Assembly (NCBI RefSeq): GCF_910596095.1
Contig: NC_056548.1
Span: 7,651,151 to 7,715,150 of the forward strand
Direction of reading: 5' to 3'
DNA: 64,000 bases
Source of the DNA: Thunnus maccoyii
Lineage: Eukaryota; Chordata; Actinopteri; Scombriformes; Scombridae
A model generated the notes under the pieces. It did not search any database. It saw only the letters and a program-made list of their open reading frames with translations, and had not been told where the DNA came from. The stretch's first letter is position 1; the number at the start of each line of letters is the position of its first letter. The translations under genes and the position numbers were made by a program. This document shows, piece after piece, positions 53,201 to 64,000 of the stretch.

Positions 53201-55580
53201 CAAATCCTTCATATCGAGACGGTCACATGCAGTTCACTATGCAGGAGAATGGGGAGGAAGAGAGCATAATTTCCAGTCAGGCGTGTCCTTGACAAAATGA
53301 AAGTAGGTTTGCTACTACTGCGCATTTAGAAATCCCCAGACTTAAGTAGGTGGAGATCTCTGATTGTCTGATATTGCGAGACAATCAGAGAGTACTTGGG
53401 TGGCTAAACTATTTCCGTGAGAAAGGTCCTGGCTGTTCCTGAGTATTGAGCTTCTATGAAACAGTTATTTATATTTCATTGCTGTTTTGGACAGATTTAC
53501 CAGTTATATAAAGAACAACAACTTTATAGAAACTGCTGATGGAAGACGTCTCCTACCTTTTTCAGAACACGGAGCAACACGTCCTCTCCTGCTGTCCTGA
53601 AGAGCTCCACTGCAGATTTGTGTGTCTGATCCTCAAGCTTGACTCCGTTGATCTAAACAAGCCAAATATAATAAAACCTTTAAAATCGACTCATTTATTA
53701 GTCAGAGTGTAATTTCCACTAGAGATGGTGCTCCTCACTTCTAATTAAAAACATCGATACTCTCATGCGAGTGTGATTTGTGGGACTATTTGCAGACTAA
53801 GAGGAAGTTCTGTTGCCTTCTCTGCATGTTTTTCAGGTAAAAAAAAAAGTTTCAGGGAGCGTTCTGGTAGCCGACTCAGCCGGGGACCTTTGATGCATGT
53901 CATACTCATCTCTGTGTCCTCTTGTTTCCTGTCTGCCTCTTCACTGCCCATAAATAATAAAAGGCAAAAATGCCCAAAGAAGAAAAAAAATTCAGTATTT
54001 TCATTTAAAAATGCTGGAACTGACTATCAGTCAGAGTAAAGGCACATTGTTGTATTTAAGATGTTATTAAGACTTTTGTAAATATTAGAGCTGCAACGAT
54101 TAATCGATTAATTGATTAATCAATTGACAAAAAAATTAATCAGTTACTATTTTGATAAAAATGCTCTTGTTCCAGCTTCTTAAACGTGAATATTTTCTGT
54201 TTTCTTTAGTCCTTCATGGCATAAACTGAATATATTTAGGTTATTGACTGTTGGTCGGGACAAAACAAGACATTTCGATTTATCGATAATGACAATAATC
54301 ATTAGTTGAGTCCTACTACAAGTATCATGGAAACACGATTTCATCCTAATTTGCTTGTTGCTAGACTGATATAAAGGACAAGAAGACAATACAGGAAATA
54401 TAATTGACATTATTTTTATCTCATGGTTCAATCAGTGGATAAATCATGTGGTAAGAAGTGATAGACAATCAAAAACACCCTAAACCACATCCTACAATCA
54501 TCCATATGAGCCAACAGTTATTACCGCCAGGATCTTGTCCCCCTCTTGAAGTCTTCCGTCCAATCCTGCTGCTCCATCTTCTTTTATTTTGGACACATAT
54601 ATGCCGCTGTCGTTCACCACGTACTGCTGGTCCACGCCCCCGACTATATTGAAGCCCAAGCCTAAAAAAAACCAAAACAAACAAACAAAAAAACAGATAC
54701 TGGCTTGAGATGGAGGCTTGATTTTTTCTTGCAATATACTTTTATTATTATTTCCCATTTAATCAAACTGTAGATATTATAAGTAATGCAGTCCACACAT
54801 TTCACCTCCCCAAACCTCTGGCCACAAACAAACAAACATAAAAACAAAAATAGCGCTTCAATTATATACAATGAGACAAAATTAGGTCTTTGCCAAAAGT
54901 ACACAAAACTATTTTAAATAAACAAAACTACTTCTCTTTTTTGCACTTTGCATTTTCCATCTACAAGATAAAAGATGAGCAGAAAGTCCGTCCACAATTT
55001 ATGTTTTTCATTGACAACTTTTCTAGAGGAAGTAAATAATATGTTTGATCAAGAAATAAATTAAAGTTGGAGCAGTCTCGACTTTCCAACAACAAAATAC
55101 TTCTTGTGTCTAATTGTGATTCAGTTTCTAAAGAGGAGTTTCCTGCATTATTTGCAAACAACAGTGTAATAAATCAGTAACTCGTTAATTAGATTGAACC
55201 ACCGTTAGGTTTTCATTTAATTTTCAATGTTGTTCATTTATTTATTCATCTAATTGAATCCCTGGAAAAAAACAAACCAAAGAGATGAGGACAGTGTCAG
55301 TAGCCATGGAAACAGTCATTTTATAGCTTTTTCTTACTATGACATATGCAGTTATTGTTATGAATAGAGACTGTAAACCATCATTTCCATTATATACCAG
55401 AGCCTGACTGATATATCGGTTTATATCAGCCAATCCCAGATGTATCTGTATTGGTGTATATGTTAACTGATATGCGCTGATATTACTTTTATTTTTTAAA
55501 GTTATAAAAGCAGCATTTTATGTATATTTGATCCTTTTTCTTAATTCAAGTTTAATATATACTGTATAAATACATTATAC

Positions 55581-55642
<62 letters not shown>

Positions 55643-55794
55643 CTATTTGTTTTTTTATTTATTTATAGTTATTTATAATTATTAAATTCCCGGTGAAGTT
55701 TACTAATATCATTTTGGACAATAAAGTTTATTGTTAAACTGTAAAATATCTTTGTCACAAGTAATTTGAGGAACCATTGCAAAAAATGTGTGTT

Positions 55795-55846
<52 letters not shown>

Positions 55847-58272
55847 AATATCTCGATATCAGATTTTCTTACGCCCTAATATCACTATCGGCCCCGAAAA
55901 TCCAGTATCTGTCGGTCTCTATTACATCCAGCTGTGAAACATGCTGACGGTATCAATACCAGCGACTATTTTCATTACCATGATGATCATTGTTTTCAGT
56001 GGAAACCATGAACACAGAGCAGCTCTCCTGCCTCCATCAGCAGTTTTATTTTGTTTAGCCACATGTGGCCTGTGAGCCCAGAATAACTTTTATTATGTTC
56101 TCTGTGTATTTACAAATTTCTCTGCCTTTTAAAAATGTATTTAACCGTTAACACCCAGCAGATAACATTTACTAGAAAGTTCTTGTGCTCCAGATATCAA
56201 TCAACCAATTTCATCAGGAAAAAATCATGAATTTCCAAAACATGAACGTGTGTGTCGAGAATCTAACAGACGCTGAGCTGCTTTTGAAGTAATTTTCAGT
56301 CAACTGTCTTCAACTTGGAACATTATTTAACTGGTTTTGATTTTACAAAACTGCAATTTATTGTCAGACCGCAGTTCAGTGAATAAAATCCAAAGCGATT
56401 ATGGTGTGAAGTAATTTAACTATAATTTAGCACTAACACATAACAGCTTTTTCCCACCAGGCCACCAGACTCATGAACAACGGACACTGACGGCCTGCAG
56501 CCTGCCTGATGTCACACACATACAGACGGGTGACAAATTAAAGAAAAACCTGGTACAGGTCTGTGAGGAGATCTGGTGACTCTGTTAAACTTTGGGGGGC
56601 ATTTTGCTGGCATGGTTTGGCTCCACTTGTCCCCTTAGAGGGAAGGTTCACTGCAAAATATGGAAGAATGATGTTCATCCCTCCAGTAGAGCTCAGAGAC
56701 TTGTAGAAAGACATACTGAAGCTGGTCTGGCAGCACGTCGTGGTTCAACACCTTAATAAGACACTTTATGTTGGTTTTTCCTTTAATTTGTCACCCGTCT
56801 GTACATAAGCTCATATATTTGTACATACACATATATTTATTCATATATAAGTAGGACACATTACATACATACACTCATATGTTTTATACTCTTGTTGTTT
56901 ATACTCTCATCTGTTTCTATTGCTTTTACTATTTTAATATTTCTTTTTTTCCCCATACTGCCATGTCAAGGAACTGAAACCTAAGATTTTTACTCTCTTA
57001 TACTTGTGTAATGAGATGTAACATTAACCAGATGAAACAGCATTTTGTGAGTTTCTAACTTCCGCATCGTGACATATTTCTGAGTGAAACAGGACAAACA
57101 GGTGAGACATAACGTTGGGAGGAATTTGATTTGAATGTTGAAAAGTGGGCATGTCATAATGACTCTGAGCTCTGAGCTGCTGATAATTGAAGATTGACTG
57201 ATAGGTGGATGTCATGATATTATTGGTTGAAATGTGTTGGTTCAAGCCTACGTAACCACACGCCATATTTACAGGAAGAAAACATGATTGGATTTCGATC
57301 GAAGAATACAAAGAAATTGATTTTTTTGGCATATATTTTTTTTTAAATGGGTGCACAATATGACTGAGGATGTGATCTTAAAGGCTTAAAAAGGCATTTT
57401 TTCATTTCATCTTGACTTTAAAGAACTTGTGTTGGAATATATAGCAGGATTTCAGGAAACGTAATTATCATGATAATACCGTTTACCGTGATATTTTCAT
57501 CTATGATCATCGTATTTGTATTCTTATTTTTAATTTATGTAAGTGCTTATTTGGCATGAAATTTAATAAAAATAAACAAGAATTGAATTCCAGCATCTAG
57601 CTTTCATTTTGTGAAGTTATATATTGATTTACAAAAGTAAAAAGGTGCCCAGTTTCCTAGAAAGTAAAAGGAGTAAAATTCAATAGTTGCAAATGTCAGT
57701 GTTTACCTGGAGCTGCTGATTCAATCCCGATATTTATCTCAATGGATCAAAGTGCAAGAGGAATCTTTCCAACAGTGTTACTGCTGCTCAGAGGAGCATT
57801 CAGAGATAACTATCAGTTCACAAAATGTTACATAACACGAAGAAAAAACAACAAGTGCAAACCAGCCGTTAGTCTCTCATGAAGCTAAATTAAATCACCA
57901 GCGCAGAAACTGTCAGACAGGCCGAGCAGTTACGTTACTTCTTTTTTAAGATTTCAACACAGCGTTAAAGTGGATAAATTATACTTTTTATGATTAATTA
58001 AGAGCTGTTAATGCTCAGCTGGCTTCCACAAATATCTTCGTCTGTTTGTAAGTACACGACAACGCAGGATAGGAAGAGGTTTTTGCTTATTTTTGAATTG
58101 CAAATTAGCCTTTAGCTTGACTAGCGTTGGCTGATCTTTGCTGCTACGTAGCCAGCTAGCGCGTCTCTCTCTCGGCTAACCGCCCGAAGACTCGTCCGCT
58201 CCTCTTACCTGCGGGTCCTCGCTTCAGCTGGATGTCCACCACGTTGGGTGAGGAGTGCAGAGAGCCATTCAT
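50270..58272 (-). CDS. synj2bp: Synaptojanin-2-binding protein (OMP25), complete
   Basis: SYNJ2BP is a tail-anchored outer mitochondrial membrane protein whose cytosolic PDZ domain binds C-terminal motifs of partners such as synaptojanin-2A and ER-contact proteins. Coding exons on the minus strand: 58272-58209, 54661-54525, 53652-53557, 50413-50270; phases 1, 0, 0 and GT-AG junctions; 146 aa (human 145). The PDZ domain spans about 12-98, with the carboxylate-binding loop GLGFNIVGG (22-30), [10 protein letters not shown], and His78 at the start of helix B (THKSAVELF), which predicts class I ligands. A polar linker (100-118) is followed by one membrane helix, 119-139 ([20 protein letters not shown]), and a short basic tail RHLKKHF, the usual mitochondrial tail anchor. 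The N-terminal lead ([11 protein letters not shown]) is shorter and diverged from the human one. Confidence 0.94.
50881..51968. mobile_element. hAT-type element with exact 8-bp target duplication, in synj2bp intron 3
   Basis: ATTTGGAC occurs immediately outside both ends (50873-50880 and 51969-51976). The ends TAAAGATGCACCCATTG and the complement of CGATCGGTGCGTCTCTG are inverted repeats at about 12 of 17 positions. The body of 1088 bp has no intact transposase; it includes a GT repeat (51816-51839) and GGTCATCGGTCGTGACCAAT near the right end, typical of this family. Non-autonomous or internally deleted. Confidence 0.85.
54088..54327 (+). repeat. 'CTGCAACGATTAATCGATTA' repeat (family E) in synj2bp intron 2
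   Basis: Starts TAGAGCTGCAACGATTAATC and ends AATAATCATTAGTTGAGTCC followed by TA, imperfect inverted repeats. The interior has CTTCTTAAACGTGAATATTTT and TGACTGTTGGTCGGGACAAA, shared with the other copies. Confidence 0.6.
55587..55638. repeat. (AT)n microsatellite
   Basis: About 50 bp of AT repeat, in the MITE at 55397-55925. Confidence 0.9.
55799..55844. repeat. (CA)n microsatellite
   Basis: About 46 bp of perfect CA repeat, in the same MITE. Confidence 0.9.
56523..56801 (-). mobile_element. Short Tc1/mariner deletion derivative with TA target sites
   Basis: CAGACGGGTGACAAATTAAA at the left end is the exact reverse complement of TTTAATTTGTCACCCGTCTG at the right end; the inverted repeats extend to about 29 bp. 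TA lies directly outside both ends (56521-56522 and 56802-56803). The 279-bp body keeps a transposase remnant (plus strand TGGGGGGCATTTTGCTGGCA) but is far too short to encode an enzyme. It lies in synj2bp intron 1. Confidence 0.85.
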
Positions 58273-58460
58273 GTTTTGTAGAGACTACTAAATTAAAGTG
58301 TTCAGAGACGGAGGAGGAGGAAGAAGAAGATGAGGAGGGGAGAAACTATTTATCTGAAGGTGAACTCATTGAAGAGTTTCGATTTTGCTTCCTTCGGCTC
58401 GCAGACGGTGGCTTGTGGTTGTGCTGCCCCCTGATGGAAGGAAACGGAACTGCAGGCTGA
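58209..58460 (-). promoter_or_regulatory. synj2bp 5' region with CTCF-like site
   Basis: Upstream of the ATG at 58272 the minus strand contains CCATCAGGGGGCAGCA (58437-58422), a good match to the CTCF core CCASYAGRKGGCR. The DNA around the first exon (58130-58260) is CpG-richer than its flanks. The Glu-rich plus-strand frame here (58248-58460) is a shadow of this region, not a gene. Confidence 0.45.
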
Positions 58461-60354
58461 CCTTTGAACTACAACACCGCTGAATTGAATGGAGTTCAGG
58501 GATTTTTTTTCAATGTCTGACACTCTCTGGGCCTCCTCTCAGATAAAGCTTGGAAAAAGGCGACCCCTCACCCCCTTTTAGTTTATTTGCGTAGTTTCGC
58601 TCAATCCCTGGATGCCTATAGGGTCATGGTTATGATATTTGAGCCCATAGATACTCAACAATTGAGCAGATAGCAGAAGATAACCTGATATTGCTGTTTG
58701 ACATACTTTAAACTACACTAAATATAGAAAAATGGTCTGTCTGAAGGCATTTATTTGTTTCTGACTCTGTGAAAAAACTGTACAATTCCCCCAAACTACT
58801 GTATCACACACATTTAGGCTATTCTGTGATCTTTCAATAACTAATGTCACATTTTTCCATTTTCATTCACTGAACCTCCCTTGAAACTGTTTGGAGCCCC
58901 CCTGAAGAGGTCCTCCACCCACTTTAAAAACCTCTGGTGTAGTAAAAATACAATATAATGTGTTCTAATGTAGTGCAGCAAAAGTATTAAGAACATAAAA
59001 TGGAAATACTCCATTAAAATACTCCAATAAATAAGCTGTACATACATTTAAGGAAGCATGTTTGAGCAATGTTTTTATTATTTTATTGCAGGAGTATTGA
59101 TGTAATGGAGATCTCCGCCATTTCCTATCAGATTAGTGTCTCACTGCTTCATAAATGTTTCTACGTCTATGAAGGACTTGGCCATGAACAAATATATTTT
59201 ATGTTTTCATCCAAGCGACTGTCATCTGAGGATTTCTGGGCTCGAATTTGATTCATCACAGACATGTGGATTTGTCTCTGTAAGAGTACAACAGAAGAGT
59301 AAAGTCAATGAAAGACATTTTATTACTGTAATATTTCCTGGAAATGTGACTGCTGACAGGGATTATATTTCTCCAGTGTTGGGTAAAATAAGAAATGGGA
59401 ACAGGGGAACTTGTTTATTATGTATTCAGGCAGGTAGCTCATATGAAGTGTACAATACTCTGAAACAACCAACATTATCAGTCATTAGTTGTTTGTTGCC
59501 TCTTTATTTATAAGCACATAATCTGAAAATACTGTACTACTGTTATCTTTGGCAACAAATCAGAGACCCCATCTCTCCCCCTTTCCAACATTTCACTTTA
59601 ATTTGAGCCTCTCTTTTTTTTTTACTATTAGATTTGACTTCAACATGAAATCATATTTAGTAAAACACCGTGCGACCCTCCAGTCTGAGAGCACAGCAGG
59701 ATTAATACTGAAGACAGGAGAAGCTCTAAGTCGATATATATATAAATACATTTTAAGAAAATTCATCATTAGCGTACAGGCTAGTGAATCCTTTAAGTGT
59801 TGTCAAGAACTAAAATAAGATGATGGAAAGGAGACCGAGTTGATTTTCAGCATCACATTTTCATGCACTATAAAGGCTTTTGTTTGAACTATAATAAACA
59901 TACAGGTACTGTAAACAAAATACAGCATACTAAGTGGAAAATATATGAAATGTTTGGGACACATCGCACTTTTCCACTTGCTCAACAATCATATCATTAA
60001 GTAAAAATTCGTATTTTTGTTAAAAGATTTGTTTTAGATGTCTTTTAACTCATTCACTACGTAGATAGTGTTATGTCATAAAATATAATGGATTGTGAGT
60101 GGTTATAAAATGAGACATCATCCAGCAGGAAAAAAAAAAAGAGAAGAGGATTATATTGTGCAGACCTGGGTTAATGTGCCATCTGTTCTGTGATAAATAA
60201 AGAAGTGCCAGGTGGGCAAAGACTGCACTTTCCTGACTATTGTGCATTGCAAATTCCATCAAACGCATCAAAGTATTTGAAAGGATTTCAAATACAGCGG
60301 TAAACTTGGACCTAGGTCTCCCGTGCAGCATGTGCTTTAGTAGCTCTTTGAGAT
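58461..60354. other. Region between synj2bp and the galectin gene, including its 3' UTR
   Basis: No gene is supported. The galectin 3' UTR starts at 60354 and runs downward; the first clear AATAAA on the minus strand is at 59508-59503, an unusually distant signal, so a weaker variant may be used. The region is AT-rich with no recognised repeat family. Confidence 0.4.
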
Positions 60355-62944
60355 TCAGATCATGCTCGGGGCTGCGCTGTAGAGGACGACGTCTCCGACC
60401 ACTCGCAGCAGGGTTACTTCCTCCAGTCCGCCGACTCTGTGCTCGTACTCCAGCAGGTGGGTGCCGTCCACCGCCACTTTGAAACTGTCCTCCTCCACCA
60501 GGATCTTCAGCTGCAGATGAGACCGACAATGATGTCAACAGGTTAACACAAGTTTTCTGACCTGAGTCTGTGACCCTCCATCACAATGGTTTTGATGTGA
60601 ATGTGACACAGATTTGATATGTTAAACACAGGTTACTTTAGGTCTTTAGTCTTACTGTAGGGTTACAAGTAAACCTCTACCTGACCTCCTGACCCCCTAC
60701 GAGCCTGGAGGCAACCTGAGATCCTCTGGTAGGTCATTCCTGGGTCAAAAACTGAAGACTAAAAAGGTGACGGGGCCTTTTCTGTTCAGGCTCCTGCCTG
60801 AGGACGCTGTCTTATTTTAAGTCACTTTAAAATATTCACTATTTTACACTTCAGACTTTCTTTTTATTGATTTTTCTATTGGTTTTATTATCCTTTGTTG
60901 TATTTTATCATTTTATTACAATATTTTATTTATTGTCAGCTTTTTATTGTTTTTAAATTTTATGGAAAGCACTTTCTAGCTTGTTTTGAAAAGTGCCATA
61001 TAAATAAAGTCCTTCTCATCATTATTATTATTACTGTAAATACAGGCAACAACAAGCCTGCTGCTCTCCTCAACAGGAAGTGTATTTTAATGACTGAAGA
61101 TCATAAGTAGTTGTTAAAAGGTGACCAACTTTAAAAAAAGAAATGCTGAACACCATAGTTTCCTGCATGTTGCATCTTCACCGCAAAAATAATATTTGAC
61201 CAGTGACCATTTTCAATGTTCATGACATAGAATTACATCCGGTTGAAGATGGAAGAACTCGGTGATGCAGCGCTGACGTCAGTTTAAACTACAGCTGTGG
61301 ACTCACGTCATGTGTGTGGTGAGGTCCCAGCATTTACCCTTGACTCACATGAAAGATAAAATGTGAGTTACACCCGTTTTCAATATCTTGAGTGATACTT
61401 TGTACATGTGAAATAGAACACGCCCCCCCCCCTCTCCTCCTTCTGCCAACACAGAAAGTAGAAATCGTCAAGCTGACTGACAACGTTCACATTACATGCT
61501 GAAGTGGCCCAAATCTGATGTGATTTTTTTCATCGAAGCGTGAACAAACCAAATCTGATTTTTTTCATGTCAGATCTGGGCAACTTACATATGTGTTCCT
61601 AGATCTGATTCATATCTGATCACTGGCTACGTGATGTCCGCTATCAGAACAGTTAGATCAGAATTAATGTGTTGGTTTTTTTTAGATGTCTCAATTCTCT
61701 GCACATACTGCCTGTCTTCATCATTTAGTGTCGGCACCTCACAGCCCAGTAAAAATAAACATGTTGCCCTCTCGTTTTCATTATCATCTTCATCATCTGT
61801 ATCTGTCACACAAATGATTTTATTGTTTTTATTTTTGTATACTGCAGGTCACTATTCAGTTAAATATGCGCATGTGCAGCAGTTTAGGAGCTGGATACAT
61901 GTCACTAACAAACATGAATGTGAACCATCAATATAAAAAAGAAAAAAATTAGAATTGAGCATTAAGGCCTGTGATGTGAACGTAGCCCGAGTTTCATTCG
62001 TCTGATCTTTAAGGCCCCGCACACTCACAACACAGGTGTTTTCACCTATTCTGGCTGATTAGGCTGAAGTTGGGTGAAGGGATGCGAAGAATTATGTGAG
62101 GTCACCGAAGTCCTAATAAGGATGATAAAGGTATCCCACATTCCTGATTCAATTTTGGACCTTTGCTGCATGTCATTCCCCTCACTCTAACTTTCAAATA
62201 AAAAAGATACTCAATAATAATAATAATAATAACAACAAGAAATATGTTAGTCAAGTCTTGTCTGTACTGAACACACTCCTGAGTAAGCACAATAACATCT
62301 GTGTGGGAGGCTCATAGGTGTGTAGGAATAGAAATGCTCAATTATAAGTGTTTGTTTTCCAGTCTTTGCTACAGTTCTTTTTACCTCAAAACGTTGGCCC
62401 TGAACGAATGGGAAGCCTCCCTCCCGTTCCTCTGGCCCCCAACATCCTCCAAGGTTGGAGTTTCTAACAATAGTTTGCTCATGAAATCGAGGGTTGAAGT
62501 GAAAGACGACATCTTGACCTCTGATGAAATCAACGTTGAACCTGCGAGAAAAAAAAGAACTGAAGGAGCGCTGCAGCTATAACAACTAATCATTCTTTCA
62601 CTGTCTGATGAATAAAGTATTAATGTGTCTTTAAAATGTAGTTTTATTTAGCTGAACAAAAGCCTCCTTTCACTGACAACAACTGCGTGTTATCAATAGT
62701 GAATAAAGTGAAAGTGTGAACCATTTCCTGAAGATGACGTGATCTGGAGGGTTAAGATGGATGCAGGGTTACTAAAAAGGCATCCATGTATGTTTCTTTC
62801 AAGCAGAAGCATCACTGACTGCACAATTAGAAAATGAATGTCGTTCATACTTTACCTGTCTGCGCCAGGAACAGGCTCCGCAACTATTGTGATTAAAAGT
62901 CGCGGCATAATTCCAGCGTGAAGTGGGAGATCATACGGCACCAT
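60355..62944 (-). CDS. lgals3: Galectin, best match galectin-3; carbohydrate-recognition domain exons
   Basis: Galectins bind beta-galactosides on glycoproteins, inside and outside the cell. Exons on the minus strand: 62944-62856, 62541-62385, 60510-60355 (stop at 60357-60355), all GT-AG, phases 2 and 0; 133 residues. All seven sugar-contact residues are present: His44, Asn46 and Arg48 in HFNPRF, Asn57, Trp64, Glu67 and Arg69 in WGPEER. The start VPYDLPLHAG and the end SAPSMI-like (YSAAPSMI) match the galectin-3 domain edges best. The first exon begins directly after an acceptor AG, and its ATG is at the boundary, so it is more likely an internal exon. The Pro/Gly/Tyr-rich tail expected for galectin-3 was not found up to 64000. 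The loop between Arg48 and Asn57 is three residues shorter than in human galectin-3 (9 against 12 steps). Confidence 0.85.
61482..61990. mobile_element. hAT-like MITE in the galectin last intron
   Basis: The left end ACGTTCACATTACATGC and the right end GCCTGTGATGTGAACGT are imperfect inverted repeats, recognised as a common fish MITE. The body has repeated AAATCTGATTTTTTTCAT and CAGATCTG motifs. No coding frame. The exact ends and target duplication were not resolved. Confidence 0.6.
62150..62235 (-). repeat. Family D SINE-like fragment with (TAA)n
   Basis: ACCTTTGCTGCATGTCATTC followed by CCCTCACTC is the inverse of the GATGACATACAACAAAGGTT block of family D (11999). It ends in an AATAAT microsatellite (62212-62232). 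Confidence 0.45.
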
Positions 62945-64000
62945 CTGCAAGAAATATTTACATTTTAGATCATGACAACATGTTTACTGTGTTAAAATTG
63001 AGTTTCTCCTTATGTATATTTTATAATTTATTGTATTTATCAAGCAAAATATAGAAAATGCAAATATTTTTACCCTGTTGATAATTTGCCCGGGGCAGAT
63101 GCAGAAATGTTCACATTTAATCACTAATAGTGTGACCGTAATAACTACACAGCTTACAAAGAGGACATTTTTAGTTAAACATTACTTAAAACTTTGACCA
63201 TGCCCACATTCCTGCTCCAACACCCCACTGAGTCATCATCTCTTTCGTTTTAGTTCAACACACCTACACAGCGATCACACAGATGACACGAAAAAAAACC
63301 TGAAGAAAGTAAAGTCTGGAGATTTTTTAACATTTTAAAAATTAAAAAAGGCAACAACTGCACAAACTGATTTCAGGGCAAAGTGACAGCAAACAAAAAC
63401 CTTTTAATGGTAAACATTTACAAAAGTGACAAGTCATTGTGGAAATAGTGATGAACATACATATGGTTATCAAGCTGTGATATTAGCAGATAATATTATT
63501 AATATTGAGTGTCTTAATAATACAGTAAAAATATTTGTCTTGTTAAAGTGTAAATTATAGCACATTGCACCTAATTAAAACATTACATCATGCAGGCAGA
63601 TGAACACAAACCCTGACGGTACACTGTTATATGGCACTAATCAAACCACATGTTGATTCTGGAAGTGATGTCCTTGTCCGACTGAAAAGTTGAGTTCATT
63701 GCTTTCAATTATATGGTGGATAATATCTGGGCTGAAAGACAAGAATAGATTTTTGATGACTACATTTTGATCTTTTTGTTTTTTTTCTGCTATATGTTTT
63801 GCTTTGCGCCACAGCAGAGCCCAAGATAACAATACTCCAGATACAGCCCTCTATGAAAATTCAGCATCCTGCATTAAATCCCAGAAATGCAGGAAGCTAA
63901 CTTTCTTCGTCCACCAACTGCAGTATAAAATAGACAGTTAAATGATTTCTGAAGAAACCCTGAATTAGAGTGGAGTTAGAAATCTGTAAACAATAATAAT
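62945..64000 (-). other. Upstream intron of the galectin gene (to window end)
   Basis: No Gly/Pro/Tyr-rich exon or other coding block is seen on the minus strand. The sequence is AT-rich and unique-looking. It is probably the intron before the first visible galectin exon. Confidence 0.45.

Larger units (their letters stand above)
55397..55925. mobile_element. TATCGGT-type MITE with AT and CA microsatellites, in synj2bp intron 1
   Basis: The left end AGAGCCTGACTGATATATCG and the right end CAGTATCTGTCGGTCTCT are imperfect inverted repeats. The known family ends in ACCGATATATCGGT-like motifs. The interior carries an (AT)n tract at 55587-55638 and a (CA)n tract at 55799-55844, so its length will vary. 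Confidence 0.55.

Noticed and set aside
58248-58460. Glu-rich 70-codon plus-strand frame at the synj2bp promoter
   Set aside because: The Glu run comes from a GAGGAGGAAGAAGAAG tract in the 5' UTR/promoter of synj2bp; no other coding evidence.

Overview
This is nuclear DNA of a vertebrate, almost certainly a percomorph teleost. The evidence is intron-split genes with GT-AG junctions and protein sequences that match vertebrate families, AT-rich noncoding DNA with many microsatellites, and interspersed repeat families that I recognise from spiny-rayed fish: the 'TTTAAAGGGGACATATTATGC' element, the 'TTAGCTTAGCATAAAGACTGG' hairpin element, tRNA-headed SINEs and hAT-like MITEs. No bacterial, organellar or viral genes were seen.

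Five protein-coding genes are supported, all on the minus strand. (1) pacs2: only exon 1 (18242-18360) is visible. Its CpG-rich 5' region runs to about 18690, and at least 18.2 kb of intron 1 fills the window from base 1. (2) srsf5: complete, 7 coding exons plus a 5' noncoding exon, 294 aa, CDS 23401-28961, promoter about 30480-30790. Intron 5 holds a strong candidate poison exon. (3) desi2: complete, 5 exons, 197 aa, CDS 36316-43961, with both catalytic residues. (4) synj2bp: complete, 4 exons, 146 aa, CDS 50270-58272, a PDZ domain plus tail anchor. (5) a galectin, best match galectin-3 (lgals3): the three exons of the carbohydrate-recognition domain, 60355-62944; the N-terminal tail was not found and probably lies beyond base 64000.

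Between the genes lie stacked transposable elements. They include two long hairpins inserted side by side upstream of pacs2 (18781-19695), a decayed L2/CR1-like LINE (about 32395-33430), tRNA-derived SINEs in desi2 introns, hAT-type elements with 8-bp target duplications (45249-45577, 50881-51968), a short mariner with TA target sites (56523-56801), and two copies of an older repeat that were each split by a younger insertion (375-1510 and 11763-12370).

The genes do not form an operon-like unit. They act separately in membrane traffic (PACS2), pre-mRNA splicing (SRSF5), protein de-modification (DESI2), mitochondrial outer-membrane scaffolding (SYNJ2BP) and sugar binding (galectin). From memory, four of the five have human orthologues on chromosome 14q, whereas DESI2 is on 1q44; the block therefore looks like a rearranged fish segment related to human 14q. 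I found no new multi-gene system. The best leads are the 567-nt alternative exon inside srsf5, the inverted-repeat promoter of srsf5, and the paired hairpin insertion next to pacs2.
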